Positions 45,333 to 55,384 of a DNA stretch of 64,000 bases are shown here, piece after piece. Below the pieces are notes generated by a model. It was not told the origin of the DNA, searched no databases, and worked only from the letters and a program-made list of their open reading frames with translations. Where the stretch lies: contig OZ005648.1 of the NCBI GenBank assembly GCA_963930645.1, positions 149,432,035 to 149,496,034 on the forward strand, in the 5' to 3' direction. This DNA is from Salticus scenicus. Lineage: Eukaryota; Arthropoda; Arachnida; Araneae; Salticidae. How positions within the stretch are numbered: position 1 is the first letter of the stretch; each line of letters begins with the position of its first letter. The position numbers were made by a program, and so were the translations under genes.

Positions 45333-45895
45333 AAAAGTGAATATGGGATGAAAAACCACACTTTTATTTATCATTTGAAGACCTGTGTATCTTTACCTGT
45401 CTGTCATGCATCTTCAAAACCACTTCCCAAATAGTTTTCTAAAATAGTTTAATTTTTTTATTTCTTCAAAAGTTTAAACTAAAAATGAAGTAATATTAGT
45501 TTACAAATTATTGCTTATACAAGAGTAACTCTTTCGGGGATGAGAAATATTCCACCTCTATAATATTACTATTTTTATATAAAAATCTCTATACCACTAA
45601 ATCATGACACTTTACTATGAAAATACTATAAATTTTCTATATAAAAATAGTGGTAGCAAAAAATTCGGTAATTTCTCGTTCCTGAAAGTACCGTAAAAAA
45701 AGCCAGATAATGCAATTCCTTAATTATATAAGCAAAAATTTGACATATAAGTTCAATAAACTTCGGAAGATGGTTTGATAAATAACATGCCATCTAAATT
45801 TTATGTTCACACATACGCTCATTTGTTTAAAAATCATGCACAAAAGAAGGAAAAAAAAAAAAAATGCTGTAACTTTAACTTCGGACATGGGTGCG
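44720..45895. mobile_element. TA-flanked inverted-repeat element, 1.18 kb, long TIRs
   Basis: TA at 44718-44719 and 45896-45897. The left end reads CACTCCCCTGTGTAAAAATT and the right, reverse-complemented, CGCACCCATGTCCGAAGTTA, both continuing into AAAGT(C/T)ACA. Further in, TTTTTAAACAAATGAACGTA and ACATAAAATTTGGTTGGAAT on the left pair with TTTTTAAACAAATGAGCGTA and ACATAAAATTTAGATGGCAT on the right, so the arms are about 110-130 bp. A second inverted pair lies inside (GATTTTTCCTCCTGTATTCA near 45090 against TGAATATGGGATGAAAAACC near 45337). No transposase is present. The TA duplication suggests a Tc1/mariner-type MITE, possibly with a nested relative. Confidence 0.62.
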
Positions 45896-46025
45896 TATAT
45901 TTAAATTGTATTTTAATGTAAATATATAAAATACATTATTTTACTTTAATAAAAAAGCACCACAAAACTGGCGTTGTAAAAAATATTACTTACAAACTTT
46001 GAATAAACACCATAAAATGCAATAA

Positions 46026-46079
46026 ACTCGCAACAATTGTTTCGGGTTTAAAAAACACATGACCCTTCATCAGGCGAAT
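46026..46079 (-). ncRNA. Hammerhead-ribozyme-like motif, left arm
   Basis: On the minus strand, ATTCGC, then the core CTGATGA, then (after a bulged A) GGGT...ACCC as helix II, GAA, ACAATTGT as a minimal self-complementary helix III, T at the cleavage position, and GCGAGT. ATTCGC pairs with GCGAGT (6 bp, one G-U) as helix I. All core nucleotides of a type I hammerhead are present; the extra A before helix II is unusual. The very short palindromic helix III is what dimeric hammerheads use. Activity is not shown. Confidence 0.5.
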
Positions 46080-46162
46080 AAAGTAAGCACGAGTGCTGCA
46101 GTCAAAGCGGCAAAGCGTTGCCGCTTCGTGCAGCTTCGTATTGCAGCACTCGTGCTTACTTT

Positions 46163-46216
46163 ATTCGCCTGATGAAGAGTCGTGTGCTTTTTCGACCCGA
46201 AACAATTGTTGCGAGT
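46163..46216 (+). ncRNA. Hammerhead-ribozyme-like motif, right arm
   Basis: Same architecture on the plus strand: ATTCGC, CTGATGA (46169-46175), bulged A, GAGTCG...CGACCC as helix II, GAAAC (46199-46203), helix III ACAATTGT, T, GCGAGT (46211-46216). Helix II differs in sequence from the left arm (GGGT/ACCC there) yet still pairs over five of six positions, a hint of compensatory change. Otherwise identical in the core. Confidence 0.5.
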
Positions 46217-46264
46217 TTATTGCATTTTATGGTGTTTATTCAAAGTTTGTAAGTAACATTATTT

Positions 46265-47258
46265 TACTGTTAATCAAACCAGTCGTCAAGCAAGATTATC
46301 TTTGCAGCAAACTGACTTCTCCTTCAACGATTTTTTCCGTAAATGACTCTGCCATCCTCCGAAACCAATAAGTAACTGGTCTAAACACACTAGAAAAGTC
46401 GAAAGCTAGAAATCTGTTCAGAAATCCTTTTCGAAAACTTAAGAGAGACGTCTCACACATTTAGTATTAATTTGCTTCGGTCACCTACTGAATAATTATT
46501 TTTTCCTATTAAATGTGAGTTAATATTGAAATTTAGATAAAAATATTTTACAATAATTTTGTTTTAAAATATATAGTTGTAAACAATCAGAAACACAGTG
46601 GATGAAAAATTTTGTCATATACTGTTATTTTAATATTTTATATATCAAATTGTTGGCCACCTGTTAATTGCAATGGAAATCGTTAATTTATTAATATATA
46701 TATATATGTATATATATTTTAATTTCATGAATTTGTTGGCATCTTCCTATTCTCCAGTTTGTGTAAAAGTTTTACATGTGGCTACTCTGCTTTTTTCTAT
46801 GTTTTCTCTCTGGATTCCTTGAAGATTTGATTTAATAAATTGTTTAATATCTCATTCAAAATGTTTTTGCTGCCTCGATCGGGGCTGAAACAATATAAAT
46901 TGCTATGATTAGCTATATTGTTTTACGAAATCGATGCAGCTTTCACAACTTTATCAAGTACATGCCTCCTGAAGAGTTTTTACTTCAAAATTTAAGCATT
47001 TGATCAAATTATCATTTCTGTGGTCCCTTATTTACTTTCTCCGTCATTAAGTTTAAGGGACCGTTTTTTATTATTATTATTCATGTCGACGTAAGTAATT
47101 TAAATTGTTTTTGTCTCTTATTGTTTTTAATCTGTGCGTAACATTTTGTATCAGTTTTACCTATGTGTTACAATCAGTTCTATTTTTGTTGCGTTGGTAT
47201 TGTTTTGTACCTATTAATTGCAAAATTTTAAGGTTAAATTTTATTACGTAAAACCACT

Positions 47259-47352
<94 letters not shown>

Positions 47353-48440
47353 CTCTTCATGGGAAATGTTTAAAAAAATGTTTCGTATTTATAAATAAAA
47401 ATATAAATGTAATAATAATAGTAATATAATAATGATAATAATAAAGAAATCGCAGCATTTCAGTACACACAATTATTGATTCTAATTATCTTATATAGCA
47501 ATTTATTTTAATTGAATTATGTTAGACATTTTTTTTTTTTTTTAATATTAATTATTAGGACTAAAATTTAATACCATTTATGGGTTTAATAAATTATTTA
47601 AGTTTTAAAATGAGGGTTAAAAAAATTATACGTAACATAATTTTAAATTGACATCACAATAATTATACTTTTAAAGTAAAGTTATTAATGATGGTGTTTA
47701 AGATAATAGTAAAATTATTATATTTAACTGAAATTGATTTTAAGGCATGAGTTTTAAATAATATGAAATATTGTTTACACAATTCTTTATGTCCTTGTAT
47801 ATAGTCATTAATTTCATTTTAAGTACCATTTTCTCTACCTTCTGATAATAAAAATACTTCGTTAATTCATTAGATTTTTTATGTCTTTCCCGTTAATTTA
47901 AATTTTTTCTTGCTTATTTCTTTTTTTTTTTTTTTTTTTTTTGGCAGTAATTATTATCTTCATTTTTTCTTTCCATTTTCTTACAATATGGTTTTGCAGA
48001 GTTTTGAGGGAAAGTTAAGCGCACGTAAAATTTTTTAACCCACTTCGTCCGTTTTAAGCCGTGGTGGTTAAAGCTCCTTCTTCTTATTGTAGTTTATGTG
48101 TTTTCACGTTCTTTAATTTTGGTCTTCCTTCCAGATGTTTGAAAATTGTAATGAACTTATATATATATATATGTTAAATATAGATCTAAATGAGCTACAT
48201 ACCTCAATAAATTAACTTTGGATTGAAATTCAGCTTGTTGTTTTGAGACTAAATTATGAATGCCGCAGCATCTGGCTAGAGAAATTGAGACTACCATTGA
48301 TTTATTTTTATTCCATTAAAAATTATTTATTTATTTTTGTGAGTGTGTGTTAGTGTGCAAGTGAAAACTAAATTTAAATTTTAGCATTAAAAAAAAAAAA
48401 AAACATGGATTTGAATTTAAAATAATTTAATATATGAATA
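46265..48440. other. Intergenic with compound microsatellite
   Basis: No gene recognised. A compound (TA)n(TG)n(AG)n tract spans about 47264-47350, with poly(T) at 47921-47942 and a smaller TA run near 46697. Confidence 0.55.
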
Positions 48441-48447
48441 TAAGAAA

Positions 48448-49768
48448 ACTAGTTGGCATAGGTGGACTCTGCTCAGTTCCCCATCATATGTATGTTCTCA
48501 TAAATTTCTTGTACAGGACATATTATATTCGTGTTAAGAGAAATGAATTTGACCAAACGCTTGGCACAACGACAGAACGAAATCCTCACCTAATAGGCTA
48601 CCCACCATTCAGTTCAACATATTTATCTTATTCTAATCTATTAATTTATTTTTTTGGGATCAATTTCGTAGTTTATTTTTCATGCTAATATTTCCAATGC
48701 AACAATCCCAAAAATGCATATTTATATGAAATATCGCAACATTTTGCTATGTTGATAAAATCTTAAATTTCGAATAACTTACGAAATTTTCCCATTAGAA
48801 TATTTGTAGTCAATCATGTTCATTCAAGTATCATAAATGTTATTTTGAAATTGTCTGATATATTTATGATCCTCAAAATGGACGTTTGTGCTCGATTTTG
48901 CCTTATTCTGCCATTTTAAGTAAATCGTAAATTCCAAATAACTTACGATTTTTTTAAATTGGAAAATTCATACTCTATGGTATTTATGTAAGTATCCTAC
49001 ATGATATTTCAAAAGTGGTTTGACATCTTTACGATGAAAATATCCCTCAAGATTTGACGTTTGTGTAAAATTTTGCCCTATTCTATTGTGATAAGAAATT
49101 CGTAAATTTCCAATAACTTACGAAATTTTTATATTGGAAAATTCATAGTCATCAATATTCATGCCAGTGTCCTAAATAATATTTCAAAAGTAGTCTGACA
49201 TCTTTACGATGAAAATATCTCTCAAAATTGACGTTTATGTGAAATTTCGCCCTATACCACCATGTTAAGAAATTCGTAAATTTCCAATAACTTGCGAAAT
49301 TTTCAAAGAAGCATATTTATAGTAGCTGATGTTCATTCCGGCATCAAAACTGATATTTTAAAACTGGTCTGACAATTTTACAGTAAAAGGTTTCCATTTA
49401 ATGCACGTTTAAGTGAATTTTTGTCCTATTCTCCCATGTTAAGAAAATCGTAAATTTCTAATAACTTGCGAAGTTTTTAAAATCGAATGTTGAAAATGAA
49501 TAGGGTTCTTGCCAGTATCGAAAGTAACATTTTAAAACTCATCTGACCTCTCTGCGACAATTTGTTCTTGAGATATCGTGTACACAGACTAACAAACTAA
49601 GGAACTAACGGACTAACGGACTAACAGACACCCTACAGACAGACACCATAGAAATTTTGTCATTTTCGGATTCCTCACACCTGAAAACGTGTAGAAAAGT
49701 CAAAAAACCGAGGTCGAAAATTTTCACGATTACCTAAGTTCCCCATACCTATAGTATGATGGGGAACT
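48448..49768 (+). mobile_element. GGGGAACT-hairpin repeat family, copy C (1.32 kb)
   Basis: Very similar to copy B throughout. It starts ACTAGTTGGCATAGGTGGAC, has the uncorrupted AGTTCCCCATCATA near the left end, four internal units with GACATCTTTACGATGAAAAT and CGTAAATTTCCAATAACTTA, then ACTAACAGACACCCTACAGA, and ends AGTTCCCCATACCTATAGTA-TGATGGGGAACT. The 84-codon frame at 48434 lies at its left end and is not supported. Flanks are A-rich on both sides (GAAAACT...AACTAAAAA), so the exact boundary is uncertain by a few bases. Confidence 0.78.
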
Positions 49769-49769
49769 A

Positions 49770-50596
49770 AAAATTGTAATATGATCAAGCTTTGAGACCC
49801 TTTTTTAAATCGGACGTCTTAAAATTGTAATTTGATATTTCCTTTTCTGATTTTTTTTTTCAATTTTTTATGTTATTAAATAAATCCAATACTATTTATA
49901 ATTACAGATGATCAATTATAAAATTATATCGATTCACACTGATTTATTACAAGCAAAGCAATTATTTGAAATTTTTCGTTTTTAGTAAAAATAAATTTAT
50001 CGTAGTTTAACATGTGGTCTCAAAATTTTCCTTGACTGTATGTATCTACAATTACTTCCTTTAAACTATGCGAACGAGTTTGTAATTGTATTATTGAATA
50101 CAGAAAAAAAAAAAAAAAAAACTTCAGTTGCTATTTGATGTTGTAATAGAGCATTTTATTAGATGCCTGTTATTTATTCTATCAATCACGTCAAAAACTT
50201 TCTTTCATTAATTTTTGTTTTATAGATTTTTGTGCTGAAGTGGTTATATTTAGTTGTAAAGAATTTTGAAATGGTAAATCCTGGGGTCATCTACTGACAA
50301 ATCATAATTTTCTATAATTTTGTTATTTGATTTTTAGTGCGAAAGCTTACAATAACAAACTAAATTTCTTAATTTGGTTTAAAGTGTATCTTGTAGTTTA
50401 TTACTAACACATTATTTAAAATTTAAAGAGCACGGAAAAAAAATATTCACATTTTTCATTGATATAATTAATTTTAATTTACCATTATATTTAGAATTTT
50501 TAACCATTGACCAATGTCTGTATTCTTAAAAATACATAAAAAAAAAAAAAAGTTAATTAAAACCAAAACTGTCAAAATGTAAATATGCCTTTAGAA
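49770..50596. other. Intergenic, nothing recognised
   Basis: AT-rich sequence with short poly(A) runs near 50103 and 50537. Confidence 0.55.
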
Positions 50597-50618
50597 TCTA
50601 TAATAATAAATGGAAAGG

Positions 50619-50661
50619 TTTGTCTGTCTGTCTGTCTGTCTATCTGTCTGTCTGTCTGTCT
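50619..50661 (+). repeat. (TCTG)n microsatellite at the Helitron 5' end
   Basis: Ten or so TCTG/TGTC units with one TATC interruption. The same position in elements 1 and 2 is a TG-rich tract, so a microsatellite just inside the 5' end is a family trait. Confidence 0.9.
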
Positions 50662-51399
50662 GTTCTTTTATACGTTCAGCCCCTATTGAACGCAGAAGTA
50701 CAAGAATTGACATACGGATGCTCTGGAGCCTTTCCGATGTTTTCCTCGAAACAGAATTTAAAAATCTTAATTAGTTTCGGAGATATTAATTAAAATGCTG
50801 ACACATATCGATCGCGAAAATGACCAAAAATCCTTATTGCTTAAAAAGAGGCATTCTATCAGCATTCAGCAGACGATTTTAACGGCTGTCTCTAACGAAA
50901 AAAAAAACATGTGCAATTCATTAATGTCACATGATCTTTAACTGGGGTTAAAAATTGCAAATTTCAAAGTGCTTCAAATTTTCTTTTTCGTGCACAACAC
51001 TTAATATACAACCTATTCAGCACAAAACCAACCTGCAGTTAAAATTTCATTAAATTTCATTAATAAACAAAGCAGTAACATTTTAATTGCTAATTAAATT
51101 TTATTCTAACACATAATCTATCATTCAATAGACGATAGGAGTTTCCATAGCAACAAAATACATTTGAAGGAACTAAAAAATACATTTTCTTTTTCTTTTT
51201 ACTTTGGCGAAATAAAAAATATTTATTTTTCTTTTTACTTCCATTAATAAAACTACCGTAGATAATGGAATTAGAGATTTCACGTGATTTACATGTTTTA
51301 GAATGTCCTGATTAGGTTTTCTTTTGTATCACAGCTACTAATTAAAATAATTTCATAAGTAACACATTATTTGAAAGCTTTGTTGATTTGGAATTGAAC

Positions 51400-53790
51400 A
51401 GTAGATTACAGAAATTTCTACCGCCAGATATTTTAAAATTTCGATATTTCAAATTCCAATTAAATTATTTTTGATACATCATTCGAAAGATATTTTAAAG
51501 TTCTTTTAAATTATCGAAAGTTTTCACCAGATTTACACGCTTTGAGGTCTCCTGAATTAGTTTTCTTTTGTATCTCAGCTACTAATTAAAATAATTTCAT
51601 GAGTAATGCATCATTAGAAAGCTTTTTTAGATTTGGAATCGAACAGTGGAATACAGAAATTTGTACCGCCAGATGGCACTGTAATATTTTAAAATTTCAA
51701 AATTTCAATTTCTAATTATGATTAAATTATTTTTAATACATCATTCGAAAGATATTTTAAAGTTCTTTTAAATTATCGAAAGTTTTCACCAGATTTACAC
51801 GTTTTGAGGTGTCCTGAATCAGTTTTCTTTTATACCTCAGTTATTAATTAAAAAAATTTCATAAATAATACATCATTTGAAAGCTTTGTTGACTTGATAC
51901 ACATTTTAAAGTACTTTTACATTATCGAAAATGGAATTCGAGATTTCACCAGATTTACATGTTTTGAGGTGTCCTGATTAGGTTTTCTTTTGTATCTCAG
52001 CTAGTAATTAAAACAATTTTATAAGTAATACATCATTAGAAAGCTTTTTTGATTTGGAATCGAACTGTGGATTACAGAAATTTCTACCGCCAGATGGCGC
52101 TATAATATTTTCAAATTTCAATATTTCAATTTCTAATTAGGATTAAATTATTTTTAATGCATCATTCGAAAGATATTTTAAAGTTCTTTTACATTATCGA
52201 CAGTTTTCACCAGATTTACACACGTTTTGAGGTCTCCTGAATTACTTTTCTTTTGTATCTCAGCTACTAAATAAAATAATTTCGTAAGTAGTACATCATT
52301 AGAAAGCTTTTTTGATTTGGAATCGAACAGTGGAATACAGAAATTTGTACCGCCAGATGGCGCTGTAATATTTTAAAATTTCAATATTTCAATTTCTAAT
52401 TATGATTAAATTATTTTTAATACCGCCAGATGGCGCTATAATATTTTCAAATTTCAATATTTCAATTTCTAATTAGGATTAAATTATTTTTAATGCATCA
52501 TTCGAAAGATATTTTAAAGTTCTTTTACATTATCGACAGTTTTCACCAGATTTACACGTTTTGAGGTCTCCTGAATTACTTTTCTTTTGTATCTCAGCTA
52601 CTAATTAAAATAATTTCGTAAGTAGTACATCATTAGAAAGCTTTTTTGATTTATCGAACAGTGGAATACAGAAATTTGTACCGCCAGATGGCGCTGTAAT
52701 ATTTTAAAATTTCAATATTTAAATTTCTAATTATGATTAAATTATTTTTAATACATCATTCGAAAGATATTTTAAAGTTCTTTTAAATTATCGAAAGTTT
52801 TCACCAGATTTACACGTTTTGAGGTGTCCTGAATCAGTTTTCTTTTATATCTCAGCTACTAATTAAAATAATTTCATAAGTAATACATCATTAGAAAGCT
52901 TTTTTGATTTGGAATCGAACAGTGGAATACAGAAATTTGTACCGCCAGATGGCGCTGTAATATTTTAAAATTTCAATATTTAAATTTCTAATTATGATTA
53001 AATTATTTTTAATACATCATTCGAAAGATATTTTAAAGTTCTTTTAAAGTATCGAAAGTTTTCACCAGATTTACACGTTTTGAGGTGTCCTGAATCAGTT
53101 TTTTTTTTGTATCTCAGTTATTAATTAAAAAAAGTTCATAAGTAATACATCATTTGAAAGCTTAATTTAGTTGATACACATTTTAAAGTACTTTTACATT
53201 ATCGAAAAATGGAATTCGAGATTTCACCCGATTTACACGTTTTGAGGTGTCCTGATTAGGTTTTCTTTTGTATCTCATCTACTAATTAAAATAATTTCAT
53301 GAGTAATGCATCATTTGAAAGCTTTGTTAATCTGGAAAGGAACAATAGATTACCGAAATTTCTACCGCCAGATGGCGCTGTAATATTTTTAAATTTCAAT
53401 ATTTCGTATTCTAAATGATTAAATTATTTCTAATACATCATTCGAAAGATATTTTAAAGTTCTTTTACATTATCGAAAGTGGAATTCGAGATTTCACCTG
53501 ATTTACAATTTAAAGTGTCCTTATCAGGTTTTCTTTTGCATCTCAGCTAATTGAGTAAGAATAAGTAACTGGAATGGAACAATAGATTACAGAAATTTCT
53601 ACCGCCAGATGGCTCTGTAATATTGATCTAATATTCTAATTATGATTAAATTATTTCTAATACATCATTCGAAAGATATTTTAAAGTTTTTTTACATTAT
53701 CGAAAGTGGAATTCGAGATTTCACCTGATTTACAATTTAAAGTGTCCTGATCAGGTTTTCTTTTGCATCTCAGCTAATTGAGTAAGACTG
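51400..53790 (+). repeat. Higher-order tandem array in Helitron-like element 3
   Basis: ACCGCCAGATGGCGCTGTAA or variants occur near 51420, 51665, 52086, 52349, 52422, 52680, 52941, 53364 and 53601. Spacing is mostly about 240-265 bp, with two steps of about 420 bp (51665 to 52086 and 52941 to 53364) that include an extra 158-bp short unit lacking the motif, and one 73-bp step marking a deletion. Each unit also has GATTTACACGTTTTGAGGTG, TCTTTTGTATCTCAGCTACT, ACATCATTAGAAAGCTTTTT and CATCATTCGAAAGATATTTT. Confidence 0.85.
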
Positions 53791-53849
53791 TTCAAAATTG
53801 GTATATGCAAGTTAATTAGGAGGGGCTGGAACGGTGGGGAAGGAATAGG

Positions 53850-54210
53850 CGCGCAGCGCGCATGGGTTTGGGACCCGGTGCGAGTTTTTACCCGATGATA
53901 AAAGATTTTTTTATTTTTTATTTTCTTAATAATAAAAGTTTGAGTTGAGAAGGAATATGCGTGTACAGCGCACGTATACCCTCAAGCGTGCGCGCGCAGC
54001 GCGCATGGGTCTGCGCTGCTGAAGGCAGTGGCGTCCCGGGGTGAGTTTTTACCCGATGCTAAATGATATATTTTTTAATTCCTTTTCTTGAGAATGAAAG
54101 TTTATGAGTAATAACATTTAATTTTGAGAAGTCATAAGGATAGTGAAGGAATACGTGCGCGCAGCGCACGGGTCTACGCTGCCGAAGGCAGTGGGGACCC
54201 GGTGCGACAT
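53850..54210. repeat. GCGCGC-rich imperfect repeats near the Helitron 3' end
   Basis: AGGCGCGCAGCGCGCATGGG, GTGCGCGCGCAGCGCGCATG and GTGCGCGCAGCGCACGGGTC occur near 53849, 53988 and 54155, each followed by a GGACCCGG-type phrase and GAGTTTTTACCCGATG. Each can form a short GC hairpin, which is striking in such AT-rich DNA. Confidence 0.75.
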
Positions 54211-54315
54211 TTTTCCCGATTAGAATTATTTTTTTCTCTTTTTTTTTTATCACATGATACAAATTAATGCAATTTTGAGAATTCATTAATTATTGTGATT
54301 CATTTAAAAATAGTG

Positions 54316-54342
54316 ACCAGCGAAGCGGGCGTAGCCTGCTAG
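54316..54342 (+). terminator. Helitron 3' terminal hairpin and CTAG end
   Basis: The stem AGCGGGC/GCCTGCT with loop GTA runs directly into CTAG. In Helitrons such a hairpin signals termination of rolling-circle transfer; it is not a transcription terminator. The same sequence ends element 2. Confidence 0.7.
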
Positions 54343-54747
54343 TGAAAAATAAATATAAATATTAATGAAAATTGTATGCAAGATTTTGTAGAAATGCTAA
54401 TACAATGTTACTTAACACATAACAGTTTAGATTGAAAAACGTATTTGGAATATGCATCTGTATATCTTTCCCTTTGTATTGGGATACAATTGGCAAACAA
54501 CACGCATTTTCATTTTTGTGGGAAATTATGAATATAATATATAATATGTATAATAAATTCATCCAAAAAACTTTTTTTTAATGGTATGTTGTTTATATTA
54601 TCATGTTTCGAATAAAGCGTATCTCCTGCGTAAAATACACGACATTTTTTTTTTTTTTAATTTGGGTTTCATGGTGTATTTTATAGTTGAGTTACGTTTA
54701 TATCATATCAATAAAGAAAATTTCTCTTCAGAATTCGCGGGTCATTA

Positions 54748-54776
<29 letters not shown>
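54343..54776. other. Intergenic, TA microsatellite
   Basis: No feature recognised apart from (TA)n at about 54748-54772 bordering the next element. Confidence 0.55.
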
Positions 54777-54778
<2 letters not shown>

Positions 54779-54985
54779 CACCCCGCGAAAAAAAGATAGG
54801 TAGAAGGGTTTTTTTCTTTGAATTTTCATAAAATAATATTATCTAAATTCTGCTTATTATTTATTATTATCATAAAATAACACTATTTCCGGGCTAATTT
54901 TTGTTTTAAGACTAATTTAGAAAAGTTTTAAGACTAAAATTTTTCTTATTTAAGACTACACTCCGCGACAAAAAGATAGGAACAA

Positions 54986-55023
<38 letters not shown>

Positions 55024-55146
55024 TTCATAACATAACTGTATTTAAATTGTGCTGATCATTTATTACCATAACAAAATATTATCATATTAAATATATTAAA
55101 TATTTGAATCATATTCAAAATATTCAAATTCAAAATAATCATATTC

Positions 55147-55178
<32 letters not shown>

Positions 55179-55382
55179 GTTCCTATCTTTTTGTCGCGGT
55201 GTATAGTCTTAAATTAGAAAAAAAATTTAGTTCTAAAATTTTACTAAATAAGTCTTAAAACCAAAATTAGTCCTGGAATAGTGTTATTTTATGATAATAA
55301 ATTCTAAGCACAATTTAGATAATGTTATTTTATGAAAAATCAAAGAAAAAACCCTTTGTACCTATCTTGTTGTCGCGGGATG
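54779..55382. mobile_element. Outer MITE (TA duplication), palindromic, carries a nested MITE
   Basis: TA at 54777-54778 and 55383-55384. The left end reads CACCCCGCGAAAAAAAGATA and the right, reverse-complemented, CATCCCGCGACAACAAGATA. The arms (54779-54956 and 55204-55382) are complementary along nearly their whole length, including TAACACTATTTCCGGGCTAA against TTAGTCCTGGAATAGTGTTA. Without the insert the element would be a palindrome of about 360 bp. TA duplications and CCGCGACAAAAAGATAGG ends suggest mobilisation by a Tc1-type transposase. Confidence 0.85.
54959..55201. mobile_element. Inner MITE of the same family, inserted at the centre of the outer one
   Basis: TA at 54957-54958 and 55202-55203. 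The left end reads CACTCCGCGACAAAAAGATA and the right, reverse-complemented, CACCGCGACAAAAAGATAGG. Poly(T) (about 54989-55018) and poly(A) (about 55148-55173) stand in mirrored positions. The flanks TTTAAGAC and TAGTCTTAAA are the two halves of the outer element's dyad. Confidence 0.85.
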
Positions 55383-55384
55383 TA

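Larger units (their letters stand above)
45982..46260. repeat. Large palindrome, arms of about 119 bp, with inner hairpin
   Basis: The left arm 45982-46100 and right arm 46142-46260 are reverse complements with few mismatches (ends AATATTACTTACAAACTTT / AAAGTTTGTAAGTAACATT). The 41-nt spacer has its own perfect hairpin AGCGGCAA-AGCG-TTGCCGCT. Outward-reading arms carry CTGATGAAG...CCCGAAACAATTGTTGCGAG, the type of terminal sequence I associate with Penelope-like elements. The 92-codon frame at 46093-46371 lies across the right arm and is not considered a gene. Confidence 0.88.
50597..54342 (+). mobile_element. Helitron-like element 3, 3.75 kb, with internal higher-order array
   Basis: Begins TCTATAATAATAAATGGAAA after an A, goes straight into a (TCTG)n tract (50619-50661), and ends CCAGCGAAGCGGGCGTAGCC-TGCTAG before T (54317-54343), with the hairpin AGCGGGC-GTA-GCCTGCT. 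Non-coding throughout: 50680-51200 is unique-looking, 51400-53790 is a tandem array, and 53800-54300 carries GC-rich GCGCGCAGCGCGCATGG-type phrases and GCTGCCGAAGGCAGTGGGGA. With no Rep/helicase frame this is a non-autonomous copy. The 3' end matches element 2 over 34 bases, showing they share a mobilising enzyme. Confidence 0.78.

Noticed and set aside
46093..46371. 92-codon plus-strand frame
   Set aside because: More than half lies in the palindrome arm with the hammerhead-like motif; the remainder is unrecognisable.
51400..53790. Regularly spaced repeats as a CRISPR array
   Set aside because: Units are 160-265 bp, diverged end to end, with no short identical repeat/unique spacer pattern, inside a eukaryotic Helitron-like element.
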